This document shows positions 9,762 through 18,998 of a DNA stretch of 64,000 nt, piece by piece. The position numbers were made by a program, and so were the translations under genes. The stretch spans positions 2,402,501-2,466,500 of the forward strand of contig NZ_CP031230.1 of NCBI RefSeq assembly GCF_003351785.1, in the 5' to 3' direction. The stretch comes from Sporosarcina sp. PTS2304. Its GTDB lineage: Bacteria > Bacillota > Bacilli > Bacillales_A > Planococcaceae. Each line of letters opens with the position of its first letter. The first letter of the stretch is position 1. A model generated the notes under the pieces. It saw only the letters and a program-made list of their open reading frames with translations, was not told the DNA's origin and did no database searches.

Positions 9762-10814
9762 TTATTTAGATTCCGTTACAGTCATAGAATTCGCAACGGT
9801 CAGCAATTCTTCTTTACTCAATGTATCAGAAGCTACGAAAAATGCTACTCCATTTACTTCCCACTGGATCGACTGCTCCGTCAAAGCAGCTACTGCGAAT
9901 CCCAAATCTACCGGATCACCTTCGATAGATACAGGTAACTGATTCATCGGCTTCGTTGCCGGCTCTTGAATGACAATATATTCTTTTTCTCCACTAAATG
10001 TCATTAAAATCCTCTGACCATTTTCAGTTTTCATGATTTGCTCATCAGACAATGTCGTACCTTCCCAATTGACTGCCGGGTAGTATGTTTGATGATCTGT
10101 TTCTTCATTTGTTTCTTCATTTGTTTCTTCTTTTGCTGAATCTTCTTTCGCTTCTTCATCGGATTCTGCTTGGTCACTCTCAGCTTTCGGTTTATCCATT
10201 TCTACTTTATAATCAGCCACTTTATGTTCAACACCAAGTGAAATTTTAGCAAACTTGATAGAGATTTTTTCTTCCCCTGCTTCATCATGAATCGTCACTT
10301 TATTAGGTAATAACGTTTTCTTGTCGATATGGATTTTTTGTTTCGGCAACAATGTCTTATGATTATTGCGAGTAGCTGTTTCAAACACATATTCTTTTTC
10401 CTTCTCTTCCATAGTAGCTGTTTTGTCCGCTTTCATATCTTCCGCCAAAGTCCCGATTAAGTATCCCTGGCTGTTTTGTGCCGGCCAATCACTCTGGAAT
10501 TTATACGTTTTGCCGATAGATGGCGTAATTACAAATACACCTTCTTCATTTCGAACAATCATTTGTGATTCTTCATTACCCGATTGCGTAACATGTACTT
10601 TGTAGAATTCAGGTTTTGTGTGCCATACTTCTACATCGTACACCCGTGGCTCTGCACCTGTTTTAATTTCCATGGAGGCATTGAGTTCATACCCTTTTGT
10701 GTCATTCCATTTATTGCTGAGCTTCTTCATCACATCTTCTTTTGAAGGTTTACCGCATCCTCCAAGTACTAGCATGACCGCTACGACAACTAACAACCAA
10801 AATTTTTTCCGCAT
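9762..10814 (-). CDS. ydcC: YdcC-type lipoprotein (LolA-like)
   Basis: 350 residues with a lipoprotein signal peptide (lipobox LVLGGC, Cys19), so anchored to the outer face of the membrane. The body resembles LolA/LppX-type beta-rich folds (EVWHTKPEFYKVHV, MIVRNEEGVFVITPS). A low-complexity acidic linker with EETNEETNEETD-type repeats lies around residue 235. B. subtilis YdcC sits in the same place between acpS and alr and is sporulation-associated; the molecular role is unknown. Confidence 0.85.
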   Translation of the reverse strand: MRKKFWLLVVVAVMLVLGGCGKPSKEDVMKKLSNKWNDTKGYELNASMEIKTGAEPRVYDVEVWHTKPEFYKVHVTQSGNEESQMIVRNEEGVFVITPSIGKTYKFQSDWPAQNSQGYLIGTLAEDMKADKTATMEEKEKEYVFETATRNNHKTLLPKQKIHIDKKTLLPNKVTIHDEAGEEKISIKFAKISLGVEHKVADYKVEMDKPKAESDQAESDEEAKEDSAKEETNEETNEETDHQTYYPAVNWEGTTLSDEQIMKTENGQRILMTFSGEKEYIVIQEPATKPMNQLPVSIEGDPVDLGFAVAALTEQSIQWEVNGVAFFVASDTLSKEELLTVANSMTVTESK

Positions 10815-10909
10815 TCAATTCATCCTTTCTCCAATCAATTCGGGTAGCTCATCTTATGAGAAGGATGTATTGAATATGCGAGCTTGTTTAAAATTGTGAT
10901 GATTGAAGT

Positions 10910-11266
10910 TCAAGAATTCAGTAATATAACTTGGGCAGCAGCGACTGTTTGTGTATGTGTAATACTGACGAAGCCATTTGCAATCTGTTCTTTAAAGTAT
11001 AAGACTGGCTGACCGCTCGCTTCAGATAAAACTTCAATATCGAGAAAACTACAGTCTGTACCAATGCCTGTACCACGCGCTTTTGAAAAGGCTTCTTTCG
11101 CTGCAAAACGCCCTGCCAAATACTCCGTTTTTCTATGATCTTTTAACTGTTCATAAATATGTAACTCTCTTGCAGATAAAATCCGTTCTCGAAATTTGGC
11201 ATTACGCCCATCTAAACGTGCGACGCGGTCGAGTTCCACGATGTCTAATCCAATTCCTTGTATCAA
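10910..11266 (-). CDS. acpS: holo-[acyl-carrier-protein] synthase
   Basis: 118 residues. Mg/CoA-binding motifs GIGLDIVELDRV (Asp8) and GRFAAKEAFSKARGTG are intact. It transfers 4'-phosphopantetheine from CoA to ACP for fatty-acid synthesis. The start is TTG, eight nt after AAAGGAG. It is divergent from the rhomboid gene, with a 68-bp shared promoter region. Confidence 0.96.
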   Translation of the reverse strand: MIQGIGLDIVELDRVARLDGRNAKFRERILSARELHIYEQLKDHRKTEYLAGRFAAKEAFSKARGTGIGTDCSFLDIEVLSEASGQPVLYFKEQIANGFVSITHTQTVAAAQVILLNS

Positions 11267-11334
11267 AACGAACGTCTCCTTTCCATTTGGCGTGAAAAAT
11301 AGGTATAATCAGTACGGAAGAATGAGGTGAAACC

Positions 11335-11952
11335 ATGTTTATACGAACGGAAAACTTTTCACAATATGTTCGCGCATATCCTGTCGTTACCGTATTGTTA
11401 GTGTTGAATATCGGGATCTATCTATTGACATGGATTCCGGGAATTGGTGATCAACTAGTACTCTTCGGGATTGGCGATAATTTCAGAATTGCTAATGGAG
11501 AGTATTGGCGTCTATTGACTCCGATGTTTTTACACTATGATTTTATGCATATCTTATTCAATATGTTCTCTTTATTTGTTTTCGGACCTGAACTAGAAAA
11601 GATTGCAGGCAAGGCACGATTCATCACAATTTATATGCTGGCGGGTCTGTTTGGTGATATCGCCACGTACTTCTTGCAGTCTCCCGATTATAGACACTTA
11701 GGAGCAAGCGGTGCGATTTTCGGTTTATTCGGTGCATTCGGTGCGCTTGTCTATTACACAAAGCACGTATTCCCACAGCTGAAACAAGTAATTTTACCAA
11801 TCATCGTCATTAGTGTCATCATGACGTTTTTAGGATCGAATATTAATGTTACTGCACATATAGCAGGAATTATTACCGGTTTCTTAATCGGTCTAAGCTA
11901 TTTTAATCCTAAAAATATTGTAAGTTGGCGAAAAAACAGTCGCCGACGATAG
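11335..11952 (+). CDS. rhomboid family intramembrane serine protease
   Basis: 205 residues with about six membrane segments. The catalytic serine is in GASGAIFG (Ser125) and the histidine in NVTAHIAG (His175), the GxSG/H dyad of rhomboids. It matches YdcA in B. subtilis by position next to acpS. The substrate is unknown. The end is followed by a strong hairpin at 11976-12022. Confidence 0.92.
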   Translation: MFIRTENFSQYVRAYPVVTVLLVLNIGIYLLTWIPGIGDQLVLFGIGDNFRIANGEYWRLLTPMFLHYDFMHILFNMFSLFVFGPELEKIAGKARFITIYMLAGLFGDIATYFLQSPDYRHLGASGAIFGLFGAFGALVYYTKHVFPQLKQVILPIIVISVIMTFLGSNINVTAHIAGIITGFLIGLSYFNPKNIVSWRKNSRRR

Positions 11953-11975
11953 AGATGAATAGAATAACGTAAATA

Positions 11976-12022
11976 AACCAAAAAATGCTGGAAGGCGATG
12001 CCTTCTATGCATTTTTTTGGTT
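11976..12022 (+). terminator. terminator of the rhomboid gene
   Basis: Long imperfect hairpin: AACCAAAAAATGC pairs with GCATTTTTTTGGTT, with an inner GAAGGC/GCCTTC stem. The T-rich right arm provides the U tract. Confidence 0.7.
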
Positions 12023-12057
12023 TTGTCCTCTTGGTGCAGAAAAATAGTATACGTGTT

Positions 12058-12245
12058 AGGATTCTCCCTACAGAACCGGACGCTTTCCTGAGGGGACGCG
12101 GCGGACTCGCCAAAAGTGCATTGGCGATTACGCCTGTCAAGTGCTAAAATGCGCTCCTTTTCGCTACGCTTCACTCGCAAAAGCCGTCCTTCGCCACGGC
12201 TTTCCCTGAACCTCCAGGAGTCGCCGATTCTTCCGGGAGAATCCT
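12058..12245. repeat. type B palindromic repeat, long-loop form
   Basis: The outer arms AGGATTCTCCC and GGGAGAATCCT are perfect inverted repeats; the next arm pair (GAACCGG/CCGATTC) is slightly decayed. Inside is the shared core (GAGGGGACGCGGCGGAC ... TTACGCCTGTC ... CCAGGAGTCG) plus about 65 extra bases (around 12142-12211) with GCTACGCTTCACTCGC and a GCCGTCC/GGCTTT-like hairpin. The same extra block occurs in the elements at 57169 and, shortened, 50048. Confidence 0.8.
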
Positions 12246-12548
12246 TGAATTTGTGTCGGGGAGTCAGTCGGTGTTCGTCCAGAAATAGAGTATGGTAAGT
12301 TCCACTTCCTGAACAGTGTGGGTGAAGCTTTGGATTGCCTGACTGAATGCATATAGAGTCATTGCTTTTTTCCACTCAGTTCATTGAAACAATCATAGTT
12401 GCTGATAACACTTCACCGCTATCTAACTTCAAAAGCGGTCGCATTGTATCAGGCAAGTCTACTTACTTGGTCTTTCACCACCTACAAAGAGTGATCAAAC
12501 TGTCTTACCTACACTAAGTACGGCTGAAGCTGGAAGACGATCGACTCC
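12246..12548. repeat. linker block plus left part of an IS-split type A repeat
   Basis: Positions 12246-12534 join a type B to a type A element. They closely resemble 24777-25055 and, in reverse, 59316-59545, sharing GTTCGTCCAGAAATAGAG, TCATAGTTGCTGATAACA and AGTGATCAAACTGTCTT segments. Positions 12535-12548 are the left arm AGACGATCGACTCC of a type A element whose remainder resumes at 14306. No gene is seen here. Confidence 0.75.
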
Positions 12549-12659
12549 CTCTTGAAAATACGATGGTGACAAGGTTTATCGCATCTTGTGTCTAACCAAA
12601 AAATATTTTTATTTCAATATGCTAATGATTTTATTCCTAATTATTTATATATTTACGGA

Positions 12660-12880
12660 TATTGTAAACTACAGTGAATGCTCCGCCGACAGTTACAGAA
12701 ACTGTAAATAGATATGGCATGCACTAATGGATCTCCAAATCCCTATGATGACTGACCCTCCCACGTCTCTTAGCGTCGTGCGCTGACATTCCTTCGTTCG
12801 GTCTATCATAAGTTGGAGGCTGGCGAGATGCTCCGGGAGAGGCTCAAGGCCCGATGTACGATAGGGGTGCCAGCTTCTCC
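12660..12880 (-). ncRNA. candidate bridge RNA of IS110 copy 1
   Basis: Part of the 366-bp non-coding tail downstream of the transposase. It contains ATGCTCCGGGAG at 12828-12839 and GAATGCTCCG at 12676-12685, both identical to the IS/target junction at 14301-14313. IS110 recombinases are known to use an RNA from their non-coding end to pair with target and donor. The boundaries here are inferred, and transcription is not visible from the sequence. Confidence 0.45.
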
Positions 12881-12914
12881 GTGTCATGAATAGTATGTTT
12901 ATTCCAGAATGTAC

Positions 12915-14192
12915 TTAAGACGCTAGTTGGAGACAGTGCAGGTCTGTCAACATGTGTTCTCCGTCAAACCGACGTTTTTTCGTGCATAGAGTATGGAGAA
13001 CCTTTAGTAGTTTACTGCATAAGACGACCATGGACTGCTTTTTACGAAGCGGATTTTCTGATCGCTGCGTATAATACTCATGAAGCTTAAGGAATGCTGG
13101 ATTGTTCCGCAGAATCGGCCGGATCGCTTTGAACAGAATGGCTCGAAGCCTCTTACGACCTCGTTTGGATATTTTCTTCTGTCCCTTATGAGTGCCGGAG
13201 GAGTTCTCTCGAAGTGTGAGACCCGCTAATTTAATAAGTTGGCGTGGACTCTCATAATCAGTGAAACTCCCTACCTCAGCCAAGAGGCCGGCGATGGTAC
13301 GATGGGCAATCCCTGGAACGGAAGCTAGAAATTCATACTCTGTCGTTTGGGTAATCAAGGCATCTAGCTCTGCCTTGATGGACTCTAGTTCTTCCTCAAT
13401 CAGGCGATACTGACGCACGAGAGAAGCGATTTCCCGTCTCGCTCCCCAAGGGGCGACAGTAACCCCAATAGAAGACTGAGCTACCTGAATGAGTTCGGCT
13501 GCTTTCTTTGGACGTCTTTGTTTCATCCGTCCCGCGTCTGCACAAATATCGGCCAATTCAGCCGGTGTCATATCGACAATATCTGCGGGTAACGGAGTCT
13601 CTTCCAATACGGCAAGCACCATGGCACCGAAATCAGAAAAGACTTGAAACAGCTCCGGAAAATACTTGTCGATCCACCGATGCAGTTTGTTTTTTAAGGC
13701 GGAGCGTTCTTTGATCAATGCTTCTTCGATACTATAGCCAGCGCGGATATCCGCTGCCTGATCCCGAAGAAGTTTAGGATGAGAAAAGCGTCCGTCTTTC
13801 ATCAATCGCGCGATGGTGAGAGCGTCTTTCTTGTCATTCTTGGTCTGCAGGTTATCATCTAACTCTTTCACACGTTTTACGTGCATCGCATTGACAACCA
13901 CGAGCGGAATGCCTCGATCTTCGAGGAAGTACGCTAAGTTCAACCAATAATGTCCTGTCGGTTCTACACCGACGAGTACGTTAGATTTCCCATGCTCTTT
14001 CATACCATCTAGGATTGCTTCATACAGTGCTTCAAAACCTTCGATAGTTTGTAAGAAAGGAAAAGCTTTTTTCATCTCACGACCACGTTCATCGACAAAT
14101 GTGGCGTAATGTTTGTACTTCGCGATATCGATTCCAACTACTAATGTTTGTTCAGTTACTTGATTAATTTTGTGATTCACTTTAGAATTCAT
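12915..14192 (-). CDS. IS110 family RNA-guided transposase (copy 1)
   Basis: 425 residues, identical to the product at 57658-58935. The N-terminal RuvC-like DEDD domain has D22 (VGIDIAK), E77 (VGVEPTGHYW), and D120/D123 (KNDKKDALTIARL). A coiled linker follows. The C-terminal Transposase_20 domain (VPGIAHRTIAGLLAEVG, IKLAGLTLRENSSGTHKG) carries the candidate nucleophilic serine in SSG (331/332). Both catalytic centres look intact, so the element may be active. The ATG has an AAGGAGGAC site. Confidence 0.95.
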   Translation of the reverse strand: MNSKVNHKINQVTEQTLVVGIDIAKYKHYATFVDERGREMKKAFPFLQTIEGFEALYEAILDGMKEHGKSNVLVGVEPTGHYWLNLAYFLEDRGIPLVVVNAMHVKRVKELDDNLQTKNDKKDALTIARLMKDGRFSHPKLLRDQAADIRAGYSIEEALIKERSALKNKLHRWIDKYFPELFQVFSDFGAMVLAVLEETPLPADIVDMTPAELADICADAGRMKQRRPKKAAELIQVAQSSIGVTVAPWGARREIASLVRQYRLIEEELESIKAELDALITQTTEYEFLASVPGIAHRTIAGLLAEVGSFTDYESPRQLIKLAGLTLRENSSGTHKGQKKISKRGRKRLRAILFKAIRPILRNNPAFLKLHEYYTQRSENPLRKKQSMVVLCSKLLKVLHTLCTKKRRFDGEHMLTDLHCLQLAS

Positions 14193-14309
14193 GTGAGTCC
14201 TCCTTGTGTATGGTTAGGGGTCAAGCCGTCGATGCCTTGACACCCCCAAATCATATCAAGGGGACTTTTGTATTTCAATAGGGCGTCTCTAATCAGACAG
14301 GAATGCTCC

Positions 14310-14940
14310 GGGAGGATCAGGACGACAGGTGTAACCCGCAACGCACTATCGCGGGGTCCGCCGCGTCCCCTCCGGAAAGCGTATCGTCTGGAAGCGCAAG
14401 CCGCAAGACTCTTCAAGTCAGCTTCACTCCATCTAATAAACGAATATAAAGTAGCAGACAAGCCCACGTAGTCTTCACTACATACAAAGAGTGATCAAAC
14501 TGTCTTGCACACACTAAGTACGGCTTGCGCTGGAAGACGATCGACTCCGGGAGGATCAGGACGACAGGCGTAACCCGCAGTGCACTTTTGCGGGGTCCGC
14601 CGCGTCCCCTCCGGAAAGCGTATCGTCTGGAAGCGCAAGCCGCAAGACTCTTCAAGTCAGCTTCACTCCATCTAATAAACGAATATAAAGTAGCAGACAA
14701 GCCCACGTAGTCTTCACTACATACAAAGAGTGATCAAACTGTCTTGCACACACTAAGTACGGCTTGCGGCTTACAGACGATCGACTCCGGGAGGATCAGG
14801 ACGACAGGCGTAACCCGCAGTGCACTTTTGCGGGGTCCGCCGCGTCCCCTCCGGAAAGCGTATCGTCTGGAAGCGCCAGCCGCAAGACTTTTTAAGTCAG
14901 CCTTACTCCATCCAACTGCAATAGTCAAAATCTTTTTAAA
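14310..14940. repeat. tandem type A repeats, period about 240 bp
   Basis: The rest of the IS-split element ends at 14389; two complete 94-bp elements follow at 14535-14628 and 14775-14868. Each begins AGACGATCG and ends CGTATCGTCT (inverted arms) and folds through CTCCGGGAGG with CCCTCCGG and ACCCGCA with TGCGGGGT. About 145-bp spacers between elements are nearly identical and contain AGTGATCAAACTGTCTT. Open frames in this block are by-products of the repeat. No gene is seen. Confidence 0.85.
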
Positions 14941-14991
14941 CTAAATGAACGAGAGGATTATACATAACACAGCTAATTACAAGATATATAT

Positions 14992-16503
14992 TTAATCTTT
15001 ACTTTCAGGATGATGCTCATACCACAGTAAGAACTGCTCCGCTTTTTCTTGTGGCATGTGACGAATCGCCGGAGCGTCTAGTGACATGCCCGATTTTACG
15101 TTGATCGTTAGCGTCGCGACTTTTTTCCTTCGGTGAAAATAATTTTGATCCATTTCCATTGATTGTATTCGATTCTTCACCGTAAAGACGGTATGACGAC
15201 TGACTCCTCTAAAACGCATCGTCAATTGTTTAGGCATAATGGAATAAGCGGCCGTTTTATATTGCCACATGCCGTGTAGATAGATCAAAGGCAACAATAC
15301 TAACGCAAACAAGCCATATGGAAATAAGTAGTAAGAAATTACCGCTACTACTAGTAATGCAATAAACAGCTTCAACCGGTAATAGAAGTATTTTCCGCGC
15401 GCACCAATCTTCTCTGTCGGTACGCTGAAATCTACATGCGGAAAGAGTTCCTGTAATGGTTCGATGATATGGTTTCTTTTTGCTAACGGAAATAATTTAA
15501 TGCGTGAATTTTCACCAGTTCCTCCCGCACTATTAAGTATTACTGTCGCATAACCGAATAATTGCCTGATGGGATTTTCTGTAATTGTAATATTCTGCAC
15601 TCGATTGAGCGGAATAGTTACCCGTTTTTTCTCAAGCAATCCACGTGTAATGATTAAATCATTTTTATCGAGAATCACTTTGAAATCGTAGTTCGCTATA
15701 AATGTCATAGCCACCGATAATAACCAGACTAGTAAAAATCCTATTACTATCATAATCGCTAAAACAAATACTCCAAATCGGATGAAAGACTGTAATTCAC
15801 CAAATATCTTATCAAACGGGATTAGTTCTTCTATTTGTGATAGAAATACGGCGGCACCTGATAAAATCACACCGATCCCACCAGACGTAGTAGCCAGCAT
15901 GAGCAGATCTTTTGTAGTCATTGAAAAGACAGGCATTAACGGTACTGTTTTTTCTAATTGAACTTCCTGCTCTCTCACCAGCAGTAATTCTTCATTTTCA
16001 TACGTACGTTGCAACGGACCGATAATCCGCATTTTCTTCGCACGTTGGATCTCTTCCTCGATTTTATTCGCAGCTTCTTTAGTAATAGCTGTTAATTCTG
16101 CTTCTGAATCTTTACCTGAAGAAGAGCCAGCCGTTTCCACATTCACTTTCACTAATTGAAACGGCCGATGAAAAATACCTTCCGTGTAATCTAAACTTTG
16201 TATTCTATCAAATGGAATATAACGTTTCTTTCGAACGAATAATCCTGACTCCATTCGTAATTCCTGATCTTCAAACCAATAATCAAAGCGCCGCCATTTA
16301 ATAATACCCGACACTAACGTAGAAAGGATCAGCACACTAAAAAAAATCAGCGTCCAATATTGGAAATACCAAGGACCCTCCCTGTCACTTTTAAAACCAT
16401 TTACTACGAGAACAATAATGAACGGACCAATCAAGTCTTTTAACGATTTTACCGTTTCGACTACCGCTGTAATCCAATGTAATTTATATCGTTGTTCAGA
16501 CAT
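14992..16503 (-). CDS. ydbT: YdbT-like membrane protein with PH (bPH2) domains
   Basis: 503 residues from the ATG at 16503 (GGTGG site nine nt upstream; the longer reading frame is inside ydbS). Several membrane helices alternate with three bacterial PH-like (DUF304) stretches: FVRKKRYIPFDRIQSLDYTEG near 85, LLEKKRVTIPLNRVQNITITENP near 285 and a third near 430. It overlaps ydbS by 8 bp. The pair matches ydbST of B. subtilis, where the genes contribute to resistance against a LiaRS-inducing bacteriocin (from memory of the family); the mechanism is unclear. Confidence 0.9.
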   Translation of the reverse strand: MSEQRYKLHWITAVVETVKSLKDLIGPFIIVLVVNGFKSDREGPWYFQYWTLIFFSVLILSTLVSGIIKWRRFDYWFEDQELRMESGLFVRKKRYIPFDRIQSLDYTEGIFHRPFQLVKVNVETAGSSSGKDSEAELTAITKEAANKIEEEIQRAKKMRIIGPLQRTYENEELLLVREQEVQLEKTVPLMPVFSMTTKDLLMLATTSGGIGVILSGAAVFLSQIEELIPFDKIFGELQSFIRFGVFVLAIMIVIGFLLVWLLSVAMTFIANYDFKVILDKNDLIITRGLLEKKRVTIPLNRVQNITITENPIRQLFGYATVILNSAGGTGENSRIKLFPLAKRNHIIEPLQELFPHVDFSVPTEKIGARGKYFYYRLKLFIALLVVAVISYYLFPYGLFALVLLPLIYLHGMWQYKTAAYSIMPKQLTMRFRGVSRHTVFTVKNRIQSMEMDQNYFHRRKKVATLTINVKSGMSLDAPAIRHMPQEKAEQFLLWYEHHPESKD

Positions 16504-16975
16504 CGTCTTTCGCCACCCTTGCGAACATCGAAATCCGATTGCGTAATTCATCCGCTTCCTCTGTCACTAAAGCCGGTATCGAATGATTCGTTGCAGCAGT
16601 AGATATGGTGATGGAGGCGAGGCCATATTTTCGCAAAATAGGGCCTTCCGCTGTATCCACGTGTTGCACGCGTACCATTGGAATCAATGTGCGATTAACG
16701 ATAAACAGACCGTGCTGCAACTCTATTTCTGCTTCACGTACTTCATAACGCCAGCGTTCCCACCGAACTTTCGGAAATAGATAGATAGAAAAGAATGCAT
16801 GCAATACGACAAACACGCCAATAATTACGACGATCCAAATAGGCCACTGAAAAAAGTATGCAAGAAATCCTAAACCGATAGCGACCGCTAATAGGATTAC
16901 ACTTTGTATGACTCCATAGACTCTCCAAACTGACAATCCTTTTCTGGAGATTTGATTTGCTGGTTGTTGTCTCAA
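16496..16975 (-). CDS. ydbS: YdbS-like PH (bPH2) domain membrane protein
   Basis: 159 residues: two membrane helices (about 18-65) and one bPH2/DUF304 domain (IELQHGLFIVNRTLIPMVRVQHVDT). The start is taken as TTG at 16975, six nt after GAGGTG, giving MRQQPANQIS, which matches the B. subtilis YdbS N-terminus. It is coupled to ydbT by an 8-bp overlap and lies just downstream of the cshA terminator. Confidence 0.9.
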   Translation of the reverse strand: MRQQPANQISRKGLSVWRVYGVIQSVILLAVAIGLGFLAYFFQWPIWIVVIIGVFVVLHAFFSIYLFPKVRWERWRYEVREAEIELQHGLFIVNRTLIPMVRVQHVDTAEGPILRKYGLASITISTAATNHSIPALVTEEADELRNRISMFARVAKDDV

Positions 16976-17055
16976 CCGATCCACCTCTTTTCCTGATTCT
17001 TATTATGTATACGTTTTACCTCAAATAACGTTTCATCACTAGTATCATACCATTG

Positions 17056-17092
17056 AAAAAAGATCCGAGTTGCTAAAAGCAAGCTCGGATCT
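17056..17092 (-). terminator. terminator of cshA
   Basis: Minus-strand hairpin AGATCCGAG/CTCGGATCT with an inner GCTTGC/GCAA-like extension, followed by TTTTTTC. Confidence 0.85.
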
Positions 17093-17106
17093 GGTCGGTT
17101 GTCTTA

Positions 17107-18621
17107 TTATCTTTCTGTACGGCCACTGCTACGACGAGAAGCTCCATCTCTTCTGCCGCCGCCTTCGCGCCCGCCACTACGTCTCGCTCCGCCAGCACTA
17201 CCGCTGAAACTTCTGCTACGTCCACCTTGTGAACGTCCGCCACCACCGCTGCGATTGCCACCTTTGTAGCCGCCGCGATCACGTGAAGAAGGTCTGCGAG
17301 AAGGCAATGGACGTTCTTCAGTAATACTAACTGGTGTTTCGTCAACATCCTTCGTCAATGAACGAAGAGCCGCTGAGACGATATCTTTTGGATCGAACTT
17401 TTCAAGCAACTGCGCCGCCAATCCAGCATAGTCTTCTGAATTATTTTGTTCAATAGCTTCTGTCAAAGCTTCCACTGCTATTTTCTTCTGCTCAAGCAAC
17501 GCTTCGTCAGATGTTGGTGGACGTAAAGGTGTCATACGCTTCTTAGTCGTTTCCTCAACGATGCGTAAGTACCCCATTTCCCGTGGTGTTACGAATGTAA
17601 CGGCAATTCCACTTTTACCTGCGCGGCCTGTACGACCGATCCGGTGAACATAGCTTTCTGGATCTTGTGGAATATCAAAGTTGTATACATGTGTAACACC
17701 TGAAATATCCAAGCCACGAGCGGCTACATCTGTCGCTACTAATACATCGATTTTATTATCTTTAAACTGGCGCAATACAGACATACGCTTCGCTTGTGTT
17801 AAATCACCGTGGATTCCTTCAGCGATATAGCCGCGGATGCTAAGTGCATGAGCCAACTCATCTACACGACGCTTCGTACGACCGAAAACGATCGCCAATT
17901 CTGGTTGTTGAACATTCAACAGTCTTGATAACACATCGAACTTTTCGCGCTCGTGTGATTTTACGAAGAATTGTTCGATATTTTCAACCGTCATTTCTTT
18001 AGACTTGATCTTGACAATTTCAGGATTCTTCATAAATGTTTCTGCAATTTTGCGGATAGGTCCAGGCATAGTTGCTGAGAATAGCAACGTCTGGCGCTCA
18101 GCCGGCACAGATGCAAGAATCGTGTTGATATCTTCAATGAATCCCATGTTCAACATTTCATCTGCTTCGTCTAATACAAGCGTCTGAACATTGTCTAGCT
18201 TTAAAGTTTTACGGTTAATATGATCCAAAATACGTCCTGGAGTACCTACTACGATGTTTGGATTATTGCGTAGTGCACGGATTTGACGTCCGATTTCTTG
18301 TCCGCCGTATACGGAAAGAACTTTCGCACGGCTGCCGAAACCTACTTTATAAATTTCTTCTGATACTTGGATAGCCAACTCACGAGTCGGTGCAATAACC
18401 AACGCTTGAACTGCAGTGCTTTTAGGATCCAATTTCTCAATGATCGGAATACCGAATGCTGCTGTCTTCCCTGTACCTGTTTGTGCTTGCCCGATTACGT
18501 CGCGGCCTTCCATCCCAAATGTAATAGTACCTTCTTGGATTGGTGTTGCCTCTTCAAACCCCATGCGTAGCAAAGCCTTTTGTGTTGTTTCACTAATATT
18601 TAGTTCTGAAAACTTCGTCAA
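17107..18621 (-). CDS. cshA: DEAD-box RNA helicase CshA
   Basis: About 504 residues. All core motifs are present: GFEEATPIQ (Q motif), [28 protein letters not shown], and HRIGRTGR. The last 60 residues are a basic RGG-rich tail ([15 protein letters not shown]), an RNA-binding extension. CshA unwinds RNA in mRNA turnover and ribosome assembly, especially in the cold. The nominal ATG at 18630 is only one base from AAAGGAG; TTG at 18621 has proper spacing and matches the family N-terminus. A leader of about 370 nt precedes it. Confidence 0.95.
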   Translation of the reverse strand: MTKFSELNISETTQKALLRMGFEEATPIQEGTITFGMEGRDVIGQAQTGTGKTAAFGIPIIEKLDPKSTAVQALVIAPTRELAIQVSEEIYKVGFGSRAKVLSVYGGQEIGRQIRALRNNPNIVVGTPGRILDHINRKTLKLDNVQTLVLDEADEMLNMGFIEDINTILASVPAERQTLLFSATMPGPIRKIAETFMKNPEIVKIKSKEMTVENIEQFFVKSHEREKFDVLSRLLNVQQPELAIVFGRTKRRVDELAHALSIRGYIAEGIHGDLTQAKRMSVLRQFKDNKIDVLVATDVAARGLDISGVTHVYNFDIPQDPESYVHRIGRTGRAGKSGIAVTFVTPREMGYLRIVEETTKKRMTPLRPPTSDEALLEQKKIAVEALTEAIEQNNSEDYAGLAAQLLEKFDPKDIVSAALRSLTKDVDETPVSITEERPLPSRRPSSRDRGGYKGGNRSGGGGRSQGGRSRSFSGSAGGARRSGGREGGGRRDGASRRSSGRTER

Positions 18622-18998
18622 AATATTCATTCTCCTTTATTTCTTCATTTGACAATTGGTTACATTCGCAAATGAAAGCGCGGCAAATTCGAGCCATGTA
18701 CTTTGAAAGTTGGGAGCATTTCCGATATTCCATCTCTGATTTTATAGAGGAAATCTTTTGGAAGGATTCCTGCGTGTGCAGAGGGGTCATATCAATTACA
18801 CCTAGCGTAATTGCGTCCAGATTTTTATGCAGCACAATGTAAAACCTGTGACATACAAGGAAAGCTCGGTCCTTGCCGAGCGGTGAGACAAGGCAAATCA
18901 TTGCTAGTCTGCCTACATATCCACCGTTTTATTCAAAAAAAAGTACTCTCCACTAAAATGGAAGAGTGCCGTTGTAAATGTATCCAATTCCTTTCATC
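18622..18998 (-). promoter_or_regulatory. long 5' leader of cshA with an early terminator hairpin
   Basis: Nearly 400 bases with no convincing gene lie between the esterase and cshA. A sigma-A-type promoter at 18999-19027 predicts a leader of about 370 nt. Its first 60 nt hold a hairpin (ACTCTTCCA with TGGAGAGT) followed by eight T at 18935-18969, which looks like an attenuator. A second GC-rich hairpin (CTCGGCAAGG/CCGAG type) lies near 18865-18890. I do not recognise a riboswitch class. Confidence 0.55.
18935..18969 (-). terminator. putative attenuator in the cshA leader
   Basis: Stem ACTC-TCCA/TGGA-GAGT with one bulged T, a 6-nt loop, then AC and TTTTTTTT. It starts about 25 nt after the predicted transcription start and lies upstream of cshA rather than after a gene. 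Confidence 0.55.

Larger units (their letters stand above)
12549..14309 (-). mobile_element. IS110-family insertion sequence, copy 1
   Basis: 1761 bp, delimited by comparison with copy 2 at 57541-59301. Both copies diverge from their surroundings at the same points and interrupt a type A repeat at the same base; uninterrupted type A elements give the empty site. A 4-bp CTCC is common to target and IS end, so the crossover lies within it and the exact ends are ambiguous by up to four bases. There are no terminal inverted repeats and no target duplication, as usual for IS110. The layout is about 117 bp upstream, a 425-residue transposase, and 366 bp of downstream non-coding sequence. Confidence 0.92.

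Noticed and set aside
11893..12375. 160-residue minus-strand frame
   Set aside because: Crosses the rhomboid terminator and a palindromic repeat; not coding.
12693..12887. 64-residue frame in the IS tail, also at 58963-59157
   Set aside because: No ribosome site and no family; the region fits a non-coding RNA better. It is conserved only because the two IS copies are nearly identical.
14310..14940. Possible CRISPR array because of regular repeats
   Set aside because: Period is about 240 bp, spacers are near-identical, and no cas genes are present.
14189..14944. Several 60-97 residue open frames on both strands with repeated products (for example 14413-14706)
   Set aside because: They are copies of the palindromic repeat read in frame; no ribosome site, and they recur wherever the repeat occurs.
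18593..18901. 102-residue minus-strand frame before cshA
   Set aside because: Overlaps the cshA start, weak start context, no family; the region is better explained as a leader.
18622..18998. T-box or known riboswitch upstream of cshA
   Set aside because: No T-box sequence, no recognised aptamer core.
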